Assembly: GCA_013368315.1 (NCBI GenBank)
Contig: JAACJM010000043.1
Span: forward strand, 62,001-126,000
Length of the DNA stretch: 64,000 nt
Origin: Tetrapyrgos nigripes
Lineage: Eukaryota; Basidiomycota; Agaricomycetes; Agaricales; Campanellaceae
Direction: 5' to 3'
The number at the start of each line of letters is the position of its first letter. Within the stretch, counting starts at the first letter, position 1. The notes under the pieces were generated by a model. It was not told where the DNA came from and did not search any database. It saw only the letters and a program-made list of their open reading frames with translations. A program made the translations under genes and the position numbers. Shown in pieces: positions 12,463 through 25,100 of the stretch.

Positions 12463-14226
12463 TGGACCAATGAACGAGTATTTGTCTCTTGTCTCTCTAT
12501 GTCTCTCTTTGAAAGCTGTTTGCTCTTTATTGCTATTTTTCCTGCGCTTCAAAACTTACATGTTTACGTTTGTCTACTTGCATACCTCTCCATTCCTTCT
12601 GCATACTTTGGTCTATCGTTCTGTATCAACTACTCAAAGGAAGAGCCTAATCGTTAGAATGTAATTTGCTTCAATCTGACATTATCTGGATGCACAGTAT
12701 ACGTCTGGATTGCTTGTTTGGCAGTCGTACCTCGGCCATTCTGAGGGGCCAGTGGCTGATACTCGCGGAGACACCACTGCGGTCGGTGGGGTTGACATTT
12801 TGACACCCTGCATTGAAATTATCCGACACTCCAGAGCCTAGGGTTGCCAGTAGGTGCACTCAAGGCAAGCCCGTGCGGGTTTGGAGGCCAGTCGTTGAGT
12901 ACAATACTTATGTACATCAGGCCGATAATAGGCAGTTCAATGCAGGAAAATTTCATGATGAAAAGGTCATATGCGTACTTACCTCCGTGCAATCTCTATG
13001 ATACTCTCATTGTTTGAGTAGCGCCCTCAAAGCTTGGGCATAATTCGACGCCACCTGATTCTCATGCTACAAATATTGGTAGAGTTTTTTTTCACTGGAG
13101 CTAAAAGGTCACAGAAAAAAAGCTGAGTACGGTACGTATATGTCCGATTGCGATGGAATTGCAGTCACCGCAGGGCCTGTGGACTGTTGGGAAGGCTGTT
13201 GACAGTATCTGTCGTAAAAGTCGTACTAAAAGCAGGGTAGTCGTCTAGGCCACTGAGTCCTGAGTAGGAAGATCAGGAGCCGAGAGCAGTTTCTGCTCCT
13301 TGGCCAGAAGTCCGAATCGGAGAATCGCGATGATCTCGAGACTTGGAACCAAGAAGTCTCGCCGGTGGCTTCAAATTGAGGGTGGTTCATCGACGACGGA
13401 CGGAGGTCCATACCATCTCTCCGCCGCCTTATAGAGGGGATTAAGCTCCGCCGATGGCACAGGTAGTCCTGGAGATTTTTCGTTTGCCTCTACAGCTCTA
13501 AGGTACCAATAGGATTTAGACATGTGTAAGGTCTGAAAGAGCGACAAGTGAACGGGACCGATGGCCGACTTACTTGTTCCATCCACATTTTCTACATCTC
13601 CAAACAGGACGATTAGACAGAGGCATTTTCACCAAAAGAACTTTAAAGCTCTTTCGGGCCATTTCCTTGTGTACAGACCCTGACGAAAACAAGTAGTAAG
13701 TTAGGTAAATTGACGGAAAAGTCCTCGATACGTTGCTATATAATTAAGGCAAGAGGATACCTTTAGATCTACACTGCTCACAATCCCAACTCCGCTCGTC
13801 ATCATTGTGGCCTGAAGTTGCCGATCGAAAGGAAACGTCGAATCCGACTAGTAGAGCGAGACTAAACTCAACCGATCCCACTAGTCAGTGAAAAAGTACC
13901 TACAAAAGGATGCTGTGATCCGGAATGGATGTCATTAATAACGACAAGTAACTAATTTGCTTCAGGTTCACTCACTCATGACGCGTTTTGTGGGGTGGGC
14001 CTCGAAGATGGTGGTCAAGTGCAAACCTGTCGAAGTGTCGTTTCTGCGTTCCCACGAAGGTACTCACCCAGTTAACAACCCGTCAGTACATCAGGTTTGA
14101 GCACTCGAGGGGCAGTGATTCTTCCAATTCATCATAAGAAGGCTTCTTGATCTCATGATAGATCTGATCTATCGAGTCCTTGAATCACCATCGCCACGAG
14201 CTGGCCACGAGCTGGAAAATGATTGA
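12463..14226. other. Intergenic region with a doubtful small zinc-ribbon-like frame
   Basis: About 1.8 kb without a supported gene. On the minus strand an ATG at 13626 opens MPLSNRPVWRCRKCGWN, with a CxxC knuckle, followed at once by a GTAAGT donor (near 13575) and a TTTCAG acceptor near 13536. Continuing in frame gives a very short peptide ending within about 14 codons. This could be a relic or a tiny gene. The rest shows scattered stops and no family resemblance. Confidence 0.3.
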
Positions 14227-14274
14227 TTGTCATTAAAAGATTATACATGGTATTATTCGTGCTACCTCATGTTC

Positions 14275-14510
14275 AAAAAGAAGCAGCCTTCTCAACAAAG
14301 ACATGGAACGACGTCCCTCTCTAAGAAGGGACGAACAGTTTACAGTTCCTTGGATTCTTTCAAGTCGTCAATTCTGTTGGTGATATGTACCTCGCGTTCA
14401 TGCAGAAGCCTTCTCAACAAAGGCATGGAATGGACGTCCTTCGAAAGAAGGAACGAACAGTTCTCTGAATTCTTTAAAGTCGTCAATTCTGTCCATGAAA
14501 CAAACTCAGT
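14275..14510. repeat. Imperfect tandem duplication, about 120-bp period
   Basis: Copy 1 begins near 14281 (CAGCCTTCTCAACAAAGACA) and copy 2 near 14402 (GAAGCCTTCTCAACAAAGGC). Both continue through GGAACGAACAGTT-like sequence, a GAATTCTTT-like stretch and AAGTCGTCAATTCTGT. Similarity by eye is about 80% over roughly 95 bases. The duplication lies just beyond the P450 stop codon and may be part of that gene's 3' UTR. Confidence 0.8.
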
Positions 14511-14538
14511 GATGCGAAGAAGACAAAGAAGGCTCATC

Positions 14539-16482
14539 TCACGTCGTATTATGGATTTTCAAATCCAACTTCCTGAAAACGTGCCCCATGATCAAGTATA
14601 ACTCTGCCCATGCCAGACTACGTGAAGCGAGGAGAACGTCAATGAAAGATACACTCAAAAAGAATATTGATACAAACTTTTGACCTAAACACATTCTAGG
14701 ACCATTCGAAAATGGTCGAAGATAATGCTCCATCTCAGACGTATCAGGAACCAGCCACCGTTCAGGTTTGAACTCGTATGGATGCAGAAAAACTCTCTCG
14801 TCATAATGAAGGAATGTGACTCCCATTGATACAACAGTCTAAAGAAGAGAGAAAATGCGGTTTAGTCTAGTTGAACAGACACCGACATGAAGACTTACAC
14901 CTGCAGGGACGTGGACACCAAGGATGTCGGCGGAGCCAGGACCTACCACACGCGGAAGTGGTGTTACGACGCCGTGACCCAGTCGTAAAGACTCCTTCAG
15001 CACGGCGTTCTGTAGTTCGGCGAGTGTCAATACAGTAAAGAGAAAATAGGGGTAAAACATACCAAATAAGGCAACTTCTCTAAGACATCCATTCCAATGT
15101 TCGCATCCATGTCAGGCCACGCTTTCCTTAGCTCCTCCTTCAGAGTTGCGTAGACTTGGGGGTTGTTCAGGACATAGAAAGTAGCAAGATAGCAGGTGTT
15201 TCCAACGGTGTCACTGAGGAGGAGCTTCATTAGTCCATCGTCAGTTCAGAATGACGTTACACAAACCTCCCAGCCTGCGTCAAGATCAATGCCTCCGAAA
15301 GTAGGGACTGTCTAGTCGGTATTTGGACAGCATTTCCGACCCCCCCTTTCTCCTTCCTGATCAAATGATGCCAGATAATTTCGTGGTCAACCCCTTCGAG
15401 TGCCTTTTCGTCAGCCAAGTACTTGTCAATGTGGCCTATGACTTGTTTCCGCACGTTAAGAGATGCTGCAAGCGTTCCAAGAAGAGGGCTGATGAGATCC
15501 ATAATGCGTTCCGGAATAGCCATCACGGTGGGCAGAATGAACGGAAAGTATTTCCAGACCCATAGGACATGGACCTGGCGCTGGATACCGAGCGGGAAGG
15601 GATGTTCGAAGTATTCAGCATCCATGGCCTGGAAATCTTGACCGAGGACTATTCAGAGAAAGTCAGCGTGACGGAAGAAAGGAACTTGAAACACAGTTAT
15701 CCGACCGTAAGATGTGATGACATCTACACTCGCGCATCGGAACGCCCAAAACATGTTAATAGCTCGGTCCTTTGGATGGTTTATAAGCCGCGAAATGAAC
15801 TTGTCGACCTGTAAGGAAGAAGGCAGGCAGTTAGCAAAGACAGGATTTAAGGAACAGGTACTAGCGGCACACCTTGTCTTGCACTACACCCTCAAGCTCA
15901 ATGATCGCTCGCCTAGAGAAGAACGGATTGATTATCTGGGTACGATGTCGATGCGTCTCCGGATCCGTCATGGTGAAAGAGGAGCCGTTCATGGCAAAGC
16001 AGCTGTATAATTCTGGATCCTTAGTGAACCTGGTGAAGCCTTTAGTTCCCAAAGACAACTACGACCAACAGGAGACCACGAACGTAGAACTGGCACCGTA
16101 TATCTGGTAATACGCCTTCTCATCGCTGAAATGTAACTAATGTGCAAATGAGTAGAAGTTACCCAGTCTCTGAGTTGGTAAGGCGGCATACAGTGTTTGG
16201 CGCGATGCGCATCACAGGCCCTGAGACATCGTTAGGTCAGAAAGACTCGTCGGGGAAAGCAGTTGTCATACCGTATCTCTTATGAAGTTTCTCAATCTGA
16301 CTGAGAAGCCCTCCGCGAATGATCAAGTCGTAGTATATCTTGTAGAGGTTGGTCGCGGCAGCCATCTTCGGTCCCGGAACATTCCTGAGAGGATGGAAGA
16401 ACAAATTGTAGCAGACGGTGCCCAACTCGAGCAGTAGAAGCCCTGCGCATGGAGCAGCAAGGATGACTGTGGTCGAAAACAT
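14539..16482 (-). CDS. Cytochrome P450 monooxygenase, 483 aa
   Basis: Ten exons on the minus strand: 16482-16272, 16220-16163, 16125-16097, 16039-15873, 15808-15706, 15648-15267, 15213-15063, 15009-14899, 14838-14678 and 14617-14539; 1452 nt in all. All P450 hallmarks are present: N-terminal membrane anchor (residues 1-27) followed by FFHPLRNVPGPK, I-helix AGSDT at 315-319, ExxR (E373-R376), PERW at 429-432 and the heme loop FSNGPRMCLG with C454 as the thiolate ligand. It should be an ER-anchored haem monooxygenase needing cytochrome P450 reductase. The upstream divergent neighbour is a terpene cyclase starting 460 bp away, so oxidation of its sesquiterpene product is the likely job; that is inference from context. 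The 29-nt third exon and its flanking introns are the least certain part. Confidence 0.9.
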
Positions 16483-16941
16483 CCTGGAAGGTCAAGAAGT
16501 GGGTTCAGAACGCATGTTTATCCGGTGTCAAGAACAGTTTTCCATTCGCGATCGTTGGGTGGTTTTTTCCTCAAGGAGAAATTCTTGATTTCCGCTAAGC
16601 GCCTTGCGGTTGTTATAGAATATTCCGTTGACTTATTCAAACTGGTTAGTCTAAAAGTCGACAAGTTACCTCAAGTTACCCTAGGGCCTAAGTTGCCTTG
16701 CAGTTGAGATTAGAAATTTGTCGATTGGCTTAGTCACGATTAGTGCCAGTGCGAGATCTCAGATCGTAACATAACTAGCGCGTTTTCTTTGAATATCAAA
16801 ATCGGCAGGGTTAAATGTTGTAGGCGCAAACTGAACCATCCGCCCAGCGGAGGTATGTAGCTGTCCGAAACCCTCCCTTGATATATCAAGCACGCTCTCC
16901 CATGGACTCTTCCCTCCCTAGATTTTCCTCCCGGTCCTGTT
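16483..16941. promoter_or_regulatory. Shared divergent promoter of the P450 and terpene cyclase genes
   Basis: The 459 bp between the two start codons is the only upstream space for both genes, so co-regulation from it is likely. A GATATATCAAG sequence near 16879 could serve as a TATA-like element for the plus-strand gene. No specific activator site can be named from sequence alone. Confidence 0.55.
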
Positions 16942-18166
16942 ATGGCTCCTTTCACTTTCAATCCCCTGTCATGGCGACTCTTCAGCTTTATATCACAGCG
17001 AGGTAATGGAGATCGTTATCCACCTCTCAAAGACCTCAATTTGGTTTTTAGCAGGTCGTGTACACGTCAAGGACACACTAGCATCCCCTTCCGAATCCAT
17101 AGTCTCATCACCTTCTACTCGAAGTTCCGTTTCATCAGCTTCTGACACACAAAATGTACTACGCGACATCATTCTCGACTACCTAGCCCGGATACACGTC
17201 CCGTTCCCCCAGGTCACATACGATCGCGACTTCGAAGCTGCTTGCTGCAATGAAATAACGCGACGCGGTTACATTCTCGAATCACTCAGGCCTTTTCTAC
17301 CTGGAGGAGTTGTAATGGCCACGACATCCTACAGTCATCTCGAAGACGTGTCAGCACGAATATACATCGCTCTGTATACTGGTTACCTCATCTACTTGGA
17401 TGATGTATTTGAGCATGACGTTACTGCAGTAGAGGTCTTCAATGATGTGCGTAAATAATCAGATCCAGATATATTTGTATTCCTGACGCTATCGTTCTTG
17501 CGACTGTCTTTCTACAGCGTTTCGTATCACACCGAAAGCAGAAAGATCCCGTACTGGACGACTTTGCAGACCTACTACGCAGAGCTCCCAAACTGTGGCC
17601 TAATAAGGTCGTCTCCAATCTCATCATCACGTCGACATTGAATTTGGTGACTGCTCTTCTGCTCGAGAATCAGACCAGGGATATGCGTGTGCGCCCTAAT
17701 TTTTCCCCTGGTGTGCGGGCGTATTACTAAACATGGCCTCTTCCCCACCCTTTAGCTTCGGTCCGTCTCTTGTGGTTATCCAACATTCTCCCGCGTCATG
17801 TCCGGCGCATCGGAAGCCTATGGCCTATTCATTTTTCCGGCTAATCTTCCGCTTCCGTCATTCATTCAGGCACTTCCGGAGCTCATGGTCTACATCAACA
17901 ATGGCAACGACATCCTGTCCTTTTACAAGGAAGAAGCGTCCGGAGAGACTGTTAACCGTGTATCGTGGTTGGCGCAGTGTCATGGTTATCCGAAGCTGGA
18001 TGCAGTGAGGGAGCTATTGGAAGAAGCCGTGATGAAAAGGGAGCAGATACTTCTCATTCTCAAGCCGTCGAAGGAGGCATGCAATGCCTTCCTACGCTTT
18101 ACGAGTGGATATATCGGATTCCATGCGGGATTGAAAAGATATCGTCTTGGCGAACTCGATCTTTGA
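16942..18166 (+). CDS. Trichodiene-synthase-like (TRI5 family) sesquiterpene cyclase, 345 aa
   Basis: Four exons: 16942-17002, 17052-17446, 17518-17688 and 17756-18166; 1038 nt, in frame. The product has the length of class I fungal sesquiterpene cyclases of the TRI5 type. The aspartate-rich metal site reads LDDVFEHD (D137, D138, E141), and the second metal site reads NDILSFYKEE (N260, D261, S264, K267, E268), matching NDxxSxxKE. The EAYGLFIFP segment before it is also typical of TRI5-like enzymes. It should cyclise farnesyl diphosphate in the cytosol with three Mg2+ ions; the actual product cannot be predicted. The first acceptor is a CAG repeat (TAGCAG), so one residue may be optional. Divergently paired with a P450, it forms a minimal terpenoid gene cluster. 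Confidence 0.9.
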
Positions 18167-20090
18167 GAGATTCACGGTCGATCATGAAGGCCACCTTGTG
18201 TATTTTGTTGAAACTTCCCTTCATTGCCTTCGCTTACGCTACTGACTTCATATTCTACCATCATATCAGTACCCTTTCATAGCATGTACCAACAGCGGCT
18301 CTTGCGATGCACTGAGTCGTGCCATCCGAACTTCATAGTTACTTTACTTGTACACTTAGTTGTGTACCTTTTACGAGTTCTTGAATACGAAAAGACGAAT
18401 AGATACATACGAATTTTATGAACACTCGATCCAAAAGATTAGAAGAGTGCTCTTGCAAGCAAACTAATAGTAAGGTCAGAATACCAGGTTCAGACCGCCC
18501 TCAAAGTACTTACTACTCTCATGCTAAACGGTACCTCTTTAGCGGATTGATCGCGTTGACGTTGACGCGACAATACGCGAAAGCAAAACCATGCGCCACC
18601 TACGCGTATGCTCGCGTATGGGCGGTCCCTCTTGAATCTTGATGCACACTCGATTGCACCGGGCATTTATTTTGATTGACCGTCGTCATCGTGCTACTTT
18701 CTTCCGAGCTGCAGGATTACTCGGGCCGTAGTATCGTCTAGTATCGTACACTCTGTTTCACCAATCTCTTCAATCTTCAATGCCTGTTGCTGTGGCCTTT
18801 TGAATGTATCACATACGAACGTTAACTCTACATAGTACTTACTTTATCTCCAAGCAGCTTCAACGAACGGAGATGCTACTTAACTGGATATCTCCATGGA
18901 AAACGCTTACGTCGACAATATGACCCAGTCTAGATCTCATCGTTTCAACGTTCGAAACAAAGTGTATATAGCTTCATATATAGTGGCAGTCCTGATGCAT
19001 GAGCAATAGTTTTAGTTGGCAAAGAAAATCTGTCAAGCTGCAGTCGTGCCGTTAGTCAGGCGAGCCCTAAACATTCAAGTTTTGTCAGTATCTGTCAGTA
19101 TCTACAGACACTATTAGTTTTTCCCTATGGCGGTAGGCACCCTGGTTTGCTTACGCCGATGATATGCCCTGGAAACGCTCAAGCTATTGGTAGGTTCGTT
19201 TTGCTCTTGGTCTGGACTTTCATTGAATTCTCAGGTCATACTGAGTAGTGACAGGATTTAAAAACAATTTTAGAGTCCTGACAACTTTTCCGACTGGTGA
19301 GGGATTTCATGCCAGGAGATCCGAGGACACACAAGCCTTGGATCCCGTTGAATGTCCGGTCCGTCGCTTTCAGGGTCGACGTTAGTCAGTCTAAATTACT
19401 TTCGCGGATGCAGTTTTTGTAGGCAAAGCGAATAAAGAGATGGGCAGTGGCTGAGGGATATGCCGAGACAATTGCAATTGATTTGCAACGAGTCTGCAAC
19501 TATAAGCACAACCGACGCACGGTTGGCATTCTCTTCAGGGTTCTGTAGACACCATCGTAACAAGGGTGCCCTGTATGAATTGAATCTCCTTGTGTATCGT
19601 CATGGTGGCATAGTTTCAAAGACCTCGTACCGAAGCCGCGTGCCATGATATCGTCCCGAATGTGGATGCCTTGACCGGGCTTCGCGGAAAGGTGGCCTCA
19701 CGGTGGGAGAAAAAACCACAGAAGATCTGCTTGAGCACGACCCATCGGTACAGAGAAGTCTGATTCCGAGGAGACAAATTAAATCAGTTCGCCGTATGTT
19801 TTCAGCCTCGAGGACTGTAGGGCCACTTTTGTATTGGTTCTGACGCCATTCAATAAAGATCAATTATGATCGATTGAATTACAACCTAGAACATAGTGTT
19901 TTGTGGTTCTGATTTTCCGTAAGTATTTCTTCCTAATTTCTTCACAATTTCGACAGCTCGTGTTAAGTAGGCACGCGCTTTACTGTCGCTTCCGAGATCC
20001 TGGTTTGCAAGGTTTTGCGATTGGATCGGTCTGCCAGCTACGTATAGGCTGACGTATAGGCTGACGTAGGTAAGTGCACGCGCGTGGATA
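18167..20090. other. Intergenic region, no gene recognised
   Basis: No open frame here has recognisable domains or a consistent exon structure. A short tandem duplication of GACGTATAGGCT occurs near 20039-20065, just before the MITE. The region is otherwise unremarkable and may contain decayed transposon sequence. Confidence 0.4.
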
Positions 20091-20093
20091 GTA

Positions 20094-20270
20094 CAGTACA
20101 CTCCCTCTTAACACATACCCCTCGGTAACGGCCAAACGCTATGTGCTATGGGAGATTATGTGCTACGAGAGGGGATTCTGACAGGGGAAGTGGGTTTTTG
20201 TTGTCCCAAAATGTATGTGTTATGAGGGTGTATGTGTTACGAGAGGTATGTGTTAAGAGGGAGTATACTG
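20094..20270. mobile_element. 177-bp MITE with TA target duplication (Tc1/mariner-pogo type)
   Basis: The left end reads CAGTACACTCCCTCTTAACA and continues CATACC; the right end is its reverse complement with one mismatch over about 26 bases (GGTATGTGTTAAGAGGGAGT, then ATACTG). TA dinucleotides flank both ends (20092-20093 and 20271-20272), as for Tc1/mariner/pogo insertions. The interior carries subterminal repeats of TATGTGTTACGAGAGG type. It has no coding capacity, so it would need a transposase in trans. Classification is inferred from the CAGT termini and the TA duplication. Confidence 0.82.
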
Positions 20271-20272
20271 TA

Positions 20273-22139
20273 TTACATTCCTTATAGTTGGTCCACGATG
20301 TGGGGTCTTTCCCGCGAAGAGAGTTACAATTGATCCGGACTATGTTAGCCGGACGCTCACCTACGACATTGTAAGGACTGTGCCAAACCCTGCCAAACCC
20401 TTTGCTATTCCACGTGTACTTGAGAATCGAACCAAGTCAGAGCCATACGATCTTTGAGAAGTAGTAAGGTCACTCAAGCTAGGACCAGATTGAAAATCTT
20501 GGAAGTTCGGCATTGAAAGAGCCTGAGATAGACTATCTAGATTAATGAGGACCTTAAGTACGCATTCAACGGATCTGTCTTCAAGGGGAACGTTCTGGAT
20601 GGAGGTCCATTTCATTGAATCACTTTTCAGCCACTATTGAGCCAGTGGCTCAATACACTGGACGATCACTTTTAATCAAATAAGCTTTCAAGGTCATAAG
20701 TAGGGGAGATAGCGGACGCAAAGAACCAAAAACTTAAAGCCTAGTATCCGAGATTCACCGGCAGATTTGCTGCGGCTACAGAATATTCTACCGTATACGT
20801 AGGAGATTTGTTGGACTTCGTGAGCTGTGGCGTCGGAGGAATACTCAACAGCCACGGTCTACATGTTCGAGAATCATACGTCCAGCTCGTGTTGTACCTT
20901 TGAGGACGACGCAAGAAAAGCTCTAAAATCTATAGTCCAGGCAAGTAAGTACAATATGACAGTTCGCCGGAGTCTATAAATCGCGACTATGAACTTGAAG
21001 TTGAGATGACGCTGTCGGTACCGGTGTAGGCCTAGTACTGGGCCGATACTGGGCCGATCAGATGTACCTGAAACACTGAGTACTGAGGACCGCTCAAGAG
21101 CTCATGAGACGTTGATCAAGGCTTCGGCGTAAAGATGAAGGTTGCGATAAGGTTGCGGCTGCCACGCGTGTTCAGGCTCGAAGGAATCTCTGCTGACAGC
21201 CTGCTGAGGTCTTTCGCCCCATGTATTTAGACCAAACTTAGACTAGATCTACCGTCGACACTGCCGCCTGTGATCTGCTGCGCTGCGGGTATAGTGTGGT
21301 CAGCACACGGATGGATACAGCCTAAGTTTGGCGGATTTGGATTGCAAAATGACAAGAGCATGCTGGTTAGGAAGCCGAACAATGAGGCAGGGGTTCAAGA
21401 GGCTTTGAAGCAGAGATAGGAAGTCCGACGGATAAAGTTGTACTTTGGAATTCAGACTGACCATCGGAAGCAAGACACGTTAGTGTTTAGTAGTTCGGAG
21501 GCATCGGAAGTCGGAAAGTTTGCACTGAGGAATTCGAGAGACGCTATGCCATTTTTCTTGACTAAAGAATCATGGAGAAACTCAACCCTGAGGGAGAGCA
21601 AGACAAGGCAGCATTAGTTGTTGAGTGCGCTGTTCCACTTACCTCTAAGTTTGAGACAGTTTTGATCAAACTTCTACCGTTTTCAGTCGCACATTGACTT
21701 TGACAGCCATGTAGTTGACCCAGCATTGTCCTCTCCTCTGAGGCCTGAGCTTGAAGCATAGGATTGATATGTAAGCGTCTGGTAAGTGAACCAAAAATAC
21801 TTTTTTTCTCAGGACCTCCCACCTCTTACCAGGCAAAAAAGAAATATTTCTTCCAAATGCCACCGTCCATTCTCTTCGCTCGCCATGAAGACTCGTGAAG
21901 ATGACGGGGCTGAAGAGTCTGCCGAAAAGAAATCAATTTATACAAGCTATACCATTAGGAGGAGGAGTCTATTACCCGGGCTGGGACCAAGAGCTGAATA
22001 CGCCGGGGTCCGGGATAGGAGTTGGCCCCAATTGGTCCCTGCGACGCTTATGCATTCCTTTCGCATTGCGCAATGTCGTGACCCAGGCCTTCTCCTGTCA
22101 GGTGCGCCTCTTACAAACCTTTCTTGAACTCCAACCATC
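20273..22139. other. Intergenic region with possible gene relics
   Basis: No complete gene is supported. A minus frame at 20361-20615 and a plus frame at 21895-22143 are open. The latter encodes a Gly/Pro-rich segment (LGGGVYYPGWDQELNTPG) that looks protein-like but which I cannot assign. They may be fragments of decayed genes. The last few hundred bases must include the promoter of the peptidase gene starting at 22140. Confidence 0.35.
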
Positions 22140-25100
22140 ATGATGCCAGACGAAGGAAAGCTTCGTCAGTCTCTCGGTACCAAGGGACACGGCGACAAGG
22201 TGGAAATACCTGTCCCGACAACTCAGCCGACTGCCAATAGTAGCAAGCAGATCAAAAAATCGAACTTACGACGAACAGTGCTGCTCTCCTTGGTTCTACT
22301 TGTTGGATATGTGTATCTCAGCAGGATGGGTTTGACGGGAGGAACGTTTGTGCAGGATTATTTGGGGATGGAGAGTCTTCTACATGGCAATAGCGGACAA
22401 GGTCATGGACACAGACACGGACATGGACACAAGCACTTTTTGACTGGTAAAGCAAAGGAGAAAGTCTTCCTGTACGTCTTTGAGTCCTCTCCACTCCATT
22501 CAAAGCCCATCATACTCAAAATAATATCCGCTCAACGCTTTTTAGGCAAGTTCCAAATGAGGATTCATGTATCGAAGCCTCTACTCTCTACACAAAGGCA
22601 CCACATCGAGCCGGCTCCACAGGAGACTTAGACACTGCCAAAGACTTCCTCGCTCATCTGCAACGCGAACTGGGTATTGAACCTCCTTCAGAAGCACCCA
22701 TTTTCCCAGCCGGTTCTCCTGAATCCCAGGATGCCATTTGGTCGATTGTTCGACCTCCCAAGTGGCACCCTCATCCTCTTCATCATGGACATGGACGTCA
22801 AGACAAGCCAAGAGCTTGGATTGACATCTATTACCCAGTCATGAACACCCCGTTGGAACGCAACTTGCAGGCTTTGGATGATGATGGGAATGTTCTCTGG
22901 GAAGCAGATTTGACGGAACACGCTGATGAGACGGATTCTGATGCGGGCAAGCACGCTGATGCCGTGCCAACTTTTCATGGGTATAGCAGAGGTGGAGATG
23001 TCAGTGGAAAGGTGTGTTTTGCTCGGTTGGCGGTTTGTATGGTCGAATGCTGACGATGTGTTCTACAGCTCATATACGCCAATTATGGATTGAAGGAGGT
23101 AGGCCTGTTTCTATTTCGCATCTCTGTATATACACTGATGTCGTCTGTATGAAAGGACTACGATGATTTGATAGAGAAAGGTTTTTAACGAAGTGCCAAT
23201 TTTTATTTCAAGTACTGATGACGTCATACAGGCGTCAACTTTACCGACGCAATCGTTCTGGTCCGTTATGGAGGCAACTTCCGTGGGCTCAAGGTACGCT
23301 TTTCTTGTCGTTTCCTTCTCCATCCTTTCAACTTGCTATTATAGGTCAAAGGTGCTCAAGAGCTCGGCGCAGCTGGTGTGCTCATCTACAGTGACTATCG
23401 CGACGATGGTGCTGTCACTGCTGAAAATGGATACGAAATGTTGGTTTCCTACTTCTTTTTCTTTCATTGTATGACCTTTCTTATTTTTTCCACAGCTATC
23501 CAGCAGGTCCAGCTCGTAATCCCACCTCAGTTCAAAGAGGCAGCGTCCAATTCCTCTCAATGTATCCCGGTGACCCAACGACTCCTGGTAAACCGTCCTA
23601 CGAAAACGCAACACGTACTGAAGGAGAAAATATTCCCAAGATTCCTAGTCTACCCATCTCTGCCGCCAACGCCGGCAAACTCATGAGTCTCCTCCATGAC
23701 TCGGACTCGAAATGGAATGGTATCGTCCGACTCAATAATCAGGTCTCTACCGGTGTCCTGCCTATTTGGAACACCATGGCTGTCATACCAGGATTTATCA
23801 AAGACGAAGTCGTCGTTCTGGGGAATCATCGAGATGCATGGGTCCTTGGCGGAGCTGATCCGTCGAGTGGAACAGCGAGTATATCCGAGACGATTCGTGG
23901 ATTTGGAGAGTTATTGAGGAAGGGATGGAAGCCTCTGAGGACTATCGTCATAGCTAGTTGGGATGCGGAGGAGTATGGGTTGATTGGGAGTACGGAATGG
24001 GGAGAAGATTTTGCAGAGTTTGTGGACAAGTATGTTGTTGCGTATCTTAATCTTGGTGAGTCGGCTTTGTAAAATTAAAAGGCTTTGACTGACGGTAAAA
24101 TGCCTTTGTTTTCAGACTCTTCTGTATCTGGATCCCGCTTCAGTGCTCAAGCTTCCCCTCTCCTTGCACATTTGATACAAAAAACGGCCCTGGACATTCC
24201 GCATCCTACGAAAGCTAAGGAAGGAAAGACTCTTTGGGACGCGAGGCAGGATACTGGGGAGTATTTCGGTAACAAGACAGCACAAGAAGTTTCTATAGAT
24301 GCTGAGGTGGTGAAACTATACAATGCGCAATTTGCCAATAACGACGATCTGGGTGTCGGCGTCTTGGGTTCTGGCAGCGACTTTACTGTGTTTTTGCAGA
24401 GGCTTGGGGTGAGCGTAATTTTATTCTGCTTTCTAGACCCGTTCTTTTACCTTTGCCCACTGTAGGTCGCCAGTATGAACCAAGGATTTGGCTCAACGTT
24501 GAATGATGCTGTTTATCACTACCACTCTGTCTACGACACGCAGAGATGGCAGGAGCTATATGCTGATCCTGGGTTCTTCCGTCATGTAATGTTCACTGCT
24601 CCTCTCCTCGCTACATGTTGCTGACTGCTCCTTTTTTCTCGTTGTGATCAGGTTGCAGTCGCTAAATACCTTGGTCTCGTAGCCTTACGTCTTGCAGATC
24701 CTATCGTCTTACCTCTCAATACCACTCATTATTCCTTTGAGCTGGAGAATTACTTGGACAAGTACGTTGTTGGATAAGCTCTCTAGTTGGGTAGCTGCTA
24801 ACTACCACCCTCCTTTAGAGTCGAGAGCCTTCTCTCAGACTCTGACCAATCTCCTTCCCTCAAAATCGACCTGACCCCTCTCCGAAACTCCATCCATTCA
24901 CTCCAAGCTGCGTCTCTGGCTCTGGATTACGAAAAACTCGTCGCAGAGAGAGAATTGGTTAAAATACTCAAAGCCATAGAGAGGAAGCAGAAGAAGTGGA
25001 GGCGGAAATGGAGGAAATGGCGCAAGAAGTTGGGCAAGGCTTACTGCAGATGGAAGAAGGTGTTCGGGAAGGAGTGCCACAGGCACCACTCTCATGAGCA

